Below, in pieces: positions 1-5,191 of a DNA stretch of 5,191 nucleotides. A program made the position numbers and the translations under genes. The stretch lies in NCBI GenBank assembly GCA_022706175.1, contig JAKJDB010000236.1, positions 1-5,191 of the forward strand. The letters run 5' to 3'. Source of the stretch: Candidatus Zhuqueibacterota bacterium (lineage in GTDB: Bacteria; KSB1; UBA2214). How positions within the stretch are numbered: position 1 is the stretch's first letter; each line of letters begins with the position of its first letter. The notes under the pieces were generated by a model, which searched no databases, was not told the DNA's origin, and worked only from the letters and a program-made list of their open reading frames with translations.

Positions 1-623
<623 letters not shown>

Positions 624-670
624 TTATTTCCCAGAGCAGAAAAGGTTTGTTGGCATTTTTACAACTGGGC

Positions 671-699
671 AAAATATTGAATGCAAAGCTGAATAGCAA
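671..699 (-). promoter_or_regulatory. Candidate sigma70-type promoter for gdhA
   Basis: Read on the minus strand, TTGCTA (699-694) and TATTTT (676-671) are separated by exactly 17 bases, which fits a -35/-10 pair. Transcription would start near 664, giving a leader of about 125 nt before the gdhA ATG. The -35 keeps the conserved TTG and the -10 is a moderate match. The site was found by eye in an AT-rich stretch, so chance is a real alternative. Confidence 0.35.
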
Positions 700-863
700 G
701 GATTTTTTTTCAAGGATTGAACAACCGGCCTGGGATCAAGCCGTTCTCTGCCGATTGATGGAACACGCCGGCTGAAGCTTCCGTATACCGTGCGAGCCTG
801 AAGGAACGCTGAAACGGACGGGCTTGTGGCGCAACGGTTTTTTTTGCCGCAGTGCGAATTTGC

Positions 864-892
864 TTGCTAATAACTATCAATATTAATATACT
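864..892 (+). promoter_or_regulatory. Candidate sigma70-type promoter of the ABC/coiled-coil gene cluster
   Basis: TTGCTA (864-869) and TATACT (887-892) are 17 bases apart, the optimal spacing, and the spacer is AT-rich. The -10 differs from TATAAT at one position. Transcription would start near 899, about 58 nt before the first ATG at 957. This site also argues against starting the first gene at the upstream in-frame ATG at 852, which would lie before the promoter. Confidence 0.55.
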
Positions 893-956
893 ATTAGATG
901 ACAAAGCCATTGCACTTCCTGGTTGTTTATTTTTTACTTATCAAGGATTCGTCCTT

Positions 957-1724
957 ATGGCTGACTTGAAAAAACTGAAAAAAGCAGCGATCGAGATCTT
1001 TTGGAAGGAAAAAGAGCAGCCGCGTCTGGAGCCGATCGGATTGGATCCCACGCTGGCCCCACTTTCTCCTGTCACAGCGGCATCTCCGGCCCCGGCGCCT
1101 GCGTTTCAGCCGGCCACAGCCCCGGTGGAGGTGGATCAGACCTTTTACAAGGCTGTGGAGGCGGAACTGAACAAGGCCATCGACCCAGATTCCGCCGAGT
1201 TTTACAACCAGATGGCGGTGATCAACGAAAAATTTCCCAATCTCGACGAGCCCACCCGCTATCAACTGGCGTTCCACGCGGCGCAGACCGCGGTCAAGGC
1301 GCGCGGAGTCACGTTGACCTTTGCCGGTTTGTTGAAAACCCTGGATCGTCTGAACCAGGTGATCGATGTGGAAAAGCGGGATTTTAAGCTGCAGAACGAG
1401 CAGGGGTATCAGGACAACCTGAGCCAGGTGCGCAAAAAATCTCAGGAGATCGGTGAGGGCATCCAGGCGCGCGAGAGCCGGCTGCAGGCGATCGAAAAGG
1501 AGCTGGAATCTTTTATCGCTGCTCGAAATGCGGAGAAGAAAAAGCTCGAAGAGGAGCGCAGTCAGCTGATTTCTCAGCGTGTGGTGGTGGAGAGCGAGAT
1601 CAACCAATTGGAACAGAAGAAGAGTGAACGGGAGATCCGTTTCAACGCCGCCCTCGACGCCCATCAGCGGCGATTGGATCAACTGAGACAGAATCTGCAG
1701 ATGAATTTAAAGAGCGTCAAATAA
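957..1724 (+). CDS. Coiled-coil protein with Pro/Ala linker, function unknown
   Basis: The product is a 255-residue protein that I cannot assign to a named family. It has a basic, amphipathic N-terminus (MADLKKLKKAAIEIFWKEKE, residues 1-20), then a Pro/Ala-rich flexible linker (about 31-57). A probably helical globular part follows (about 60-127). A long charged coiled coil fills the C-terminus (about 128-250), rich in Glu, Lys, Gln and Arg with heptad-like spacing. No signal peptide or membrane segment is seen, so it is probably cytoplasmic. The N-terminal amphipathic stretch could touch the membrane (inference). The start at 957 was chosen because AAGGA at 943-947 sits 9 bases upstream; the in-frame ATG at 852 has no such site and precedes the candidate promoter. 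The stop is 16 bp before the next gene, so the two are probably co-transcribed and may work together. Confidence 0.85.
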   Translation: MADLKKLKKAAIEIFWKEKEQPRLEPIGLDPTLAPLSPVTAASPAPAPAFQPATAPVEVDQTFYKAVEAELNKAIDPDSAEFYNQMAVINEKFPNLDEPTRYQLAFHAAQTAVKARGVTLTFAGLLKTLDRLNQVIDVEKRDFKLQNEQGYQDNLSQVRKKSQEIGEGIQARESRLQAIEKELESFIAARNAEKKKLEEERSQLISQRVVVESEINQLEQKKSEREIRFNAALDAHQRRLDQLRQNLQMNLKSVK

Positions 1725-1740
1725 TTCCAAGGAGGATGCT

Positions 1741-2853
1741 ATGAGTGATATGCCCACCCTGCCTGGTGCAGACAAAGTCGGTTCCTTTATCTCCAAGCGC
1801 GAAAAAGCGTGGGGCAATTTCGGCACGGTGCTGATCCTGATTGCTCTGGCTTTTGGTTTTTATGCCGCCGCGCCTTTTATTCTCGGCTTGTTGACCATGG
1901 CGATCGGCATCGTCGGCAAGATGGTGGTGCTGGGTGGATTGGTGGGGCTGGCGGCGTTGCTCTGGTTTCTCTTTACCAGCAAAAAGTTCCGTGCCATCCT
2001 ATATTTCTGGCGCGCCAAATTCTACCGCTGGTTCACCTCCCTGATGATCAAGTCCGGTCCGCTGGATATCATCTACGCCTATGTCAATGAATATCTGGGT
2101 GAAAAATTGCAGACCATCCGCGGCGCCGCGGACCGTGTTTACGGTATTCGTAACGAGATCAAGAACAATATTGAGACCTATCAGCAGCAGATCCGCGAAC
2201 GCATGCAGCAGGCGGAGACCCTGAAAAGCCGGTACTATAAGAACAATCAGTGGACCGATGAGGATAAACGCTATCAGTTTCAAAAGATCTCCAGCGAAGC
2301 CGGCATGCTGCAGGGCAATCTGGACAAATCGTCCAAGCGGTTTGAGCGGGCGGAGAAATATTGCCAGATCATGAAAAAGATGCAGCAGGCTTTTGAATTT
2401 TATCGCGACAAGACCAAGTTTTTTGCCGACACTCTGTCCGCGGATTACCGGGAGGCCCAGGCCATGGCCAAGGCCACCCAGGCCACTTCCAGCGTCCTGG
2501 GCGGGGACGATCATTCGGATATTTATGAAATGTCGGTCAAATACGTGCAGAACCAGATCGCGCTGTTCACCGGCCAGGTGGACCGGTTTATGCAGGTGGC
2601 GCCGCAGTTCATGGCCGAACCCGAACTGCATGACATGGTCAGCGAGGATGCGATGATGAAAACGCTTGAGCAGTGGGACCAGGCGTCGGATCAGCTGATG
2701 CAACAGGCCGAAAACATCGACAAGGCCGGCCAGGCCATGTCCTCCGGAGACAAGAACCAGGTGTTCGCCATCGTCAAGAGCGGCGACTCGCGTGAACTGG
2801 TGCCGGTGCAAGCGGCGCCTAAAACGGAAGAGAAGAAAAAATACAGCTGGTAA
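1741..2853 (+). CDS. Membrane-anchored coiled-coil protein with PspA-like helical region, function unknown
   Basis: The product has 370 residues. Two hydrophobic segments near the N-terminus (about 28-50 and 57-79, the second Gly/Leu-rich) should form a membrane hairpin. A basic, aromatic stretch follows (about 81-104: KKFRAILYFWRAKFYRWF). The rest is nearly all helix: a long coiled coil (about 118-245), a Gly/Asp-rich break (VLGGDDHSD, about 252-260), more helix (about 261-335), and a charged tail ending EEKKKYSW. The helical hairpin, the break and the terminal helices recall PspA/Vipp1 (ESCRT-III-like) proteins, which remodel or protect the inner membrane. This is resemblance by eye, not a confirmed family match, and PspA itself lacks membrane spans. 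With both termini in the cytoplasm, the coil would lie on the inner face. AAGGAGG at 1729-1735 sets the ATG at 1741. It sits 16 bp after the preceding coiled-coil gene and 42 bp before the solute-binding gene. Confidence 0.88.
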   Translation: MSDMPTLPGADKVGSFISKREKAWGNFGTVLILIALAFGFYAAAPFILGLLTMAIGIVGKMVVLGGLVGLAALLWFLFTSKKFRAILYFWRAKFYRWFTSLMIKSGPLDIIYAYVNEYLGEKLQTIRGAADRVYGIRNEIKNNIETYQQQIRERMQQAETLKSRYYKNNQWTDEDKRYQFQKISSEAGMLQGNLDKSSKRFERAEKYCQIMKKMQQAFEFYRDKTKFFADTLSADYREAQAMAKATQATSSVLGGDDHSDIYEMSVKYVQNQIALFTGQVDRFMQVAPQFMAEPELHDMVSEDAMMKTLEQWDQASDQLMQQAENIDKAGQAMSSGDKNQVFAIVKSGDSRELVPVQAAPKTEEKKKYSW

Positions 2854-2895
2854 AGACATTTCCGCTACACGAGCATTTAATAGGAGGGTATACTC

Positions 2896-4392
2896 ATGGC
2901 TGAACAATTTCCTTCCGGTGAAAGGAAAGGCGGACTGACGCCGTTTGCCAAAATTCTTATCGGGCTTGTCATCGTCGGAGCGGTGGGCTATGCCGCTTAC
3001 ACCTATCTGCCGGAGAGCGGCGGCGCGCTGCGCGTGCATCTGGTAACCTACTCCGGCATGGCGCCGGGTCCTTATTTCAACAACGGCCTGTCGCCCAACG
3101 ACGAGTCGCGTTACAAGAAAGAGTACGGACTGGATGTCAAGTTCACGGTGATGGACGTGATTCCCGACGCCATTCAGGCCTGGAAGACCGGGCAATTGGA
3201 CATCCTGGTGTTGACGGTGGACGCCTATCCCATCGGACTGCAAGAGCTGATGCCGTTGAAACCAAGGATTTTTTATCTGACCGATAAATCGCAAGGTGCG
3301 GATGTGATCCTCGCCACCTCCGAGGTACGCTCCATGGACGATCTGACGGGCCGCAAGGTGGGATTCGTTCCGGGCACGCCTTCGCAGTGGTTGCTGTTGA
3401 ATATGCTCAAAGCAGCCAATATGTCCATGAGCAGCATTCAAGCCATCGAGTTTCAGGAAGTGCCGCAGGCGTTCAAGGCCTTTGAGACCGGGCAACTGGA
3501 TGCGGCCGTGGGTTGGTCGCCGGATGACCAGGCGGTGCTGCAGCGGGTTCCCGGCGCCCATGTTCTTAAAAGCACCCTGGAGGCCTCGGAGATGCTGTTC
3601 GGCATCATGTTCTGCAGCCAGGATCTGATCGACAAGCGCGCCAAGGATGTTCAAAAGTTCGTTGAGGGCTGGATGAAAGGCGCCGCGGAACTCAACACGC
3701 AGCCGGCCGCGCGCAGCCGCGCCGCCCGGATCATGACAGCCGGATACAGCGGAACCAGTGAGGATTATTGGCTGGCAACCTTTGAAAAGGTACGCTTTGC
3801 CACCTATGGCGACAACCGCGGATTTTTCGGTCTGAATCCGGGATACAAAGGGGTCACCGCCGAAATGGTCTATGACGAAGCCTGTAAGGCGTATCAGGAA
3901 CTGGGTCTGGTGGCTCCGTCGGTGCCGGGTTGGCGAAATGTTTCCAACGTCAGCGTCGTCAATGCGATCTCGCTGACCGGGTCTGAACACCTGCCCCAGG
4001 CCTCCGCAGCTTTTACGCCGCCCACTACGGATATGCTCACGCGACCGGCTGTGGCCACCAAGCTGGTGCGCATCAATTTCGATTTCAATTCATCGACTCT
4101 GCAACCGATCGAAAAGCTGAAATTGAAGAACGAGTACGGCAAGATCGTGGCCATGAACCGGAATTCCCGTTTTCGCATTGTCGGTCACACCGACAACGTC
4201 GGAACACGCGAATACAACATCGAGCTGTCGCGTCGCCGCGCCAGAGCGATCGTCACTTTCTTTGTCGAGACCTATGGTCTGAGTCCGAATCAATTCGTCT
4301 ATGACGGCAAAGGGCCGGATCAGCCTATGACCAGCAATGATTCGGAAGAGGGACGTGCGCTCAATCGTCGCGCCGAGTGCTCGCTGCTGTAA
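2896..4392 (+). CDS. NMT1/SsuA-type ABC solute-binding protein fused to an OmpA-type peptidoglycan-binding domain
   Basis: This 498-residue protein has three parts. Residues 17-38 are one membrane segment preceded by basic residues (GERKGG), so the N-terminus should be inside and the rest periplasmic; no lipobox cysteine is seen. Residues about 45-345 resemble NMT1/THI5/SsuA/TauA solute-binding proteins of ABC importers. Family-like stretches are VGFVPGTPSQWLLLN (155-169), AFETGQLDAAVGWSPDD (near 195-211) and DILVLTVDAYPIGLQEL. After a linker (about 346-390), residues 391-498 are an OmpA C-terminal domain. It runs from VRINFDFNSSTLQPIEK through GHTDNVG to GRALNRR, and keeps both residues that bind diaminopimelate in OmpA (D433 and R448). 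The protein would thus be fixed to the inner membrane and held to the wall. The ligand is unknown; sulfonates, nitrate, pyrimidines and others are all used by this family. AGGAGGG at 2882-2888 sets the start. The adjacent permease supports an importer role. Confidence 0.92.
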   Translation: MAEQFPSGERKGGLTPFAKILIGLVIVGAVGYAAYTYLPESGGALRVHLVTYSGMAPGPYFNNGLSPNDESRYKKEYGLDVKFTVMDVIPDAIQAWKTGQLDILVLTVDAYPIGLQELMPLKPRIFYLTDKSQGADVILATSEVRSMDDLTGRKVGFVPGTPSQWLLLNMLKAANMSMSSIQAIEFQEVPQAFKAFETGQLDAAVGWSPDDQAVLQRVPGAHVLKSTLEASEMLFGIMFCSQDLIDKRAKDVQKFVEGWMKGAAELNTQPAARSRAARIMTAGYSGTSEDYWLATFEKVRFATYGDNRGFFGLNPGYKGVTAEMVYDEACKAYQELGLVAPSVPGWRNVSNVSVVNAISLTGSEHLPQASAAFTPPTTDMLTRPAVATKLVRINFDFNSSTLQPIEKLKLKNEYGKIVAMNRNSRFRIVGHTDNVGTREYNIELSRRRARAIVTFFVETYGLSPNQFVYDGKGPDQPMTSNDSEEGRALNRRAECSLL

Positions 4393-4416
4393 AATCCATC
4401 AGGTGCGCTGTCGCGC

Positions 4417-4459
4417 CTGCACGGCTCGCCGCCCGGATTTTTCCCGGCGAGCCGTGCAG
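4417..4459 (+). promoter_or_regulatory. Perfect 15-bp inverted repeat (hairpin) between solute-binding and permease genes
   Basis: CTGCACGGCTCGCCG (4417-4431) and its exact reverse complement (4445-4459) flank a 13-base loop, giving a very stable GC-rich stem 25 bases after the stop codon at 4392. No T-run follows the stem on either strand, so it is not a classic Rho-independent terminator. In ABC operons a stem after the solute-binding gene often protects the upstream mRNA from 3' decay or partly stops transcription, so that the binding protein is made in excess over the permease. That role is inferred here. A protein-binding site is an alternative. Confidence 0.75.
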
Positions 4460-4568
4460 ACCTTCAGTCCGTCGGTGCGAAGTCCCCTGTCTTATTGTCA
4501 TTCCCCTGTTGGCGCCGGGCGGATTTCTTCTCCCTTTGTCACCCTATCACCCAGCACAGGAGAGATTG

Positions 4569-5191
4569 ATGAATTCCCCTCTCTTTGAGTTGCGCGGCGT
4601 GCTCGCCAAGTCAACCAAAATCAAGATCGGCCTCATCGGCTTGGCGGCGATTTTGCTTGTCTGGTGGCTGGCGGTCAAGCTGCGCATGGTTAATCCGCAG
4701 ATTATTCCATCACCCTTTGCCATCCTCGCCAGCTTTCCTGAATTGATCAGCCGTGATCGCATGTTCCATCATCTGGGATTGACCGTGTTCATGAACATCG
4801 CCGGCTGGATCGAGGGCGCTCTGATCTCACTGCCCATCGGCTTTATCATCGGCCTGTTTCCGGTGTTCAACGCTCTGTTCGGCGGCTATATCCAGGCGAC
4901 CCGGTACATCCCGCTCACGGCCACTATCGTTCTGTTCATGGCGGCCTTTGGCATCTACATGATGATGAAGATACAGTTTCTTACCTTTGCGATTCTGGTC
5001 TATCTGATCACCGCGGTGGTGGGCCGCATTCAGGAGACGCCCCAGGTGTACGTCGATGCGGTCAAAACACTGGGCGCGAGCAAATGGCAGATCATCCGCT
5101 CGGTGTTCATACCGCATGTGCTTTCACGGGTGTCGACGGATTTTATCAATATCGTTGCGTTCAGCTGGACCTATGCCGTGTATGTGGAATT
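4569..5191 (+). CDS. ABC transporter permease, SsuC/TauC type (C-terminus beyond the right edge)
   Basis: The 207 codons present encode an inner-membrane permease of the binding-protein-dependent transport family (BPD_transp_1), resembling sulfonate, taurine and nitrate importers. Hydrophobic segments lie at about 20-38, 71-97, 113-131 and 136-152, with another starting near 190. The motif NPQIIPSPFAIL (42-53) after the first span is typical of this subfamily (P-x-P before the second helix). The cytoplasmic coupling loop that contacts the ATPase is at about 161-185 (YVDAVKTLGASKWQIIRSVF, then IP). Its glycine is kept, but the usual EAA is DAV and the usual second proline is missing. The ATG at 4569 follows AGGAGA (4558-4563); a TTG directly before it is in frame but poorly spaced. 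It lies 176 bp after the solute-binding gene, beyond a hairpin, and should be its partner. The ATPase is expected downstream. Confidence 0.93.
   Translation, partial: MNSPLFELRGVLAKSTKIKIGLIGLAAILLVWWLAVKLRMVNPQIIPSPFAILASFPELISRDRMFHHLGLTVFMNIAGWIEGALISLPIGFIIGLFPVFNALFGGYIQATRYIPLTATIVLFMAAFGIYMMMKIQFLTFAILVYLITAVVGRIQETPQVYVDAVKTLGASKWQIIRSVFIPHVLSRVSTDFINIVAFSWTYAVYVE

Noticed and set aside
820..846. T-run at 838-845 as a Rho-independent terminator
   Set aside because: No convincing GC-rich stem directly precedes the run, and no plus-strand gene ends upstream of it.
852..956. 35-codon N-terminal extension of the first cluster gene (start at 852)
   Set aside because: It runs through the best promoter candidate (864-892), lacks a ribosome-binding site, and the ATG at 957 has a well-spaced AAGGA.
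927..1682. A 251-codon minus-strand open frame
   Set aside because: It is antisense to the coiled-coil gene; long Leu/Arg runs mirror the Glu/Lys/Gln codons of the real coil.
1999..3990. A very long (663-codon) open frame on the minus strand
   Set aside because: It lies opposite two well-supported genes and the gap between them. Its translation is rich in Arg, His and Leu with no recognisable domain, and it has no credible ribosome-binding context. It is a by-product of the codon use of the plus-strand genes.
4337..4588. An 83-codon plus-strand frame spanning the hairpin gap
   Set aside because: It overlaps the end of the OmpA-domain gene and the permease start in another frame, crosses the hairpin, and has no ribosome-binding site or recognisable domain.

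Overview
The window holds the 5' part of a minus-strand glutamate dehydrogenase gene. Divergent from it, across a 417-bp gap, runs a plus-strand cluster of at least four genes that leaves the window inside an ABC permease. The organism looks like a Gram-negative bacterium of medium-high GC. It has strong Shine-Dalgarno sites (AGGAGG type) and a peptidoglycan-binding OmpA-type domain, which fits a periplasm and a diderm envelope. The strong Shine-Dalgarno use argues mildly against typical Bacteroidetes. Nothing in the window fixes the phylum.

Layout: 1-539 (minus) is the N-terminal 179 codons of an NADP-type hexameric glutamate dehydrogenase (gdhA-like). 540-956 is non-coding, with a plausible sigma70-type promoter facing each way. 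957-1724 (plus) encodes a 255-residue soluble protein with a Pro/Ala linker and a long C-terminal coiled coil. 1741-2853 (plus) encodes a 370-residue protein with an N-terminal pair of membrane helices followed by a long PspA/ESCRT-III-like helical region. 2896-4392 (plus) encodes a 498-residue fusion: one N-terminal membrane anchor, an NMT1/SsuA/TauA-type solute-binding domain, and a C-terminal OmpA-type peptidoglycan-binding domain. A perfect 15-bp hairpin lies in the 176-bp gap after it. 4569-5191 (plus, incomplete) encodes an SsuC/TauC-type inner-membrane permease.

Reading as a system (inference): the four plus-strand genes look like one transcription unit, with gaps of 16, 42 and 176 bp and a good ribosome-binding site before each gene. 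It would encode an ABC importer whose solute-binding protein is tied both to the inner membrane and to the cell wall, instead of being free in the periplasm or lipid-anchored. Two coiled-coil proteins come first, one soluble and one in the membrane. This may be a stress-linked or wall-tethered transport or sensing complex. The substrate cannot be told from the sequence, and the ATPase is presumably just beyond the right edge. The glutamate dehydrogenase gene is probably an unrelated divergent neighbour.
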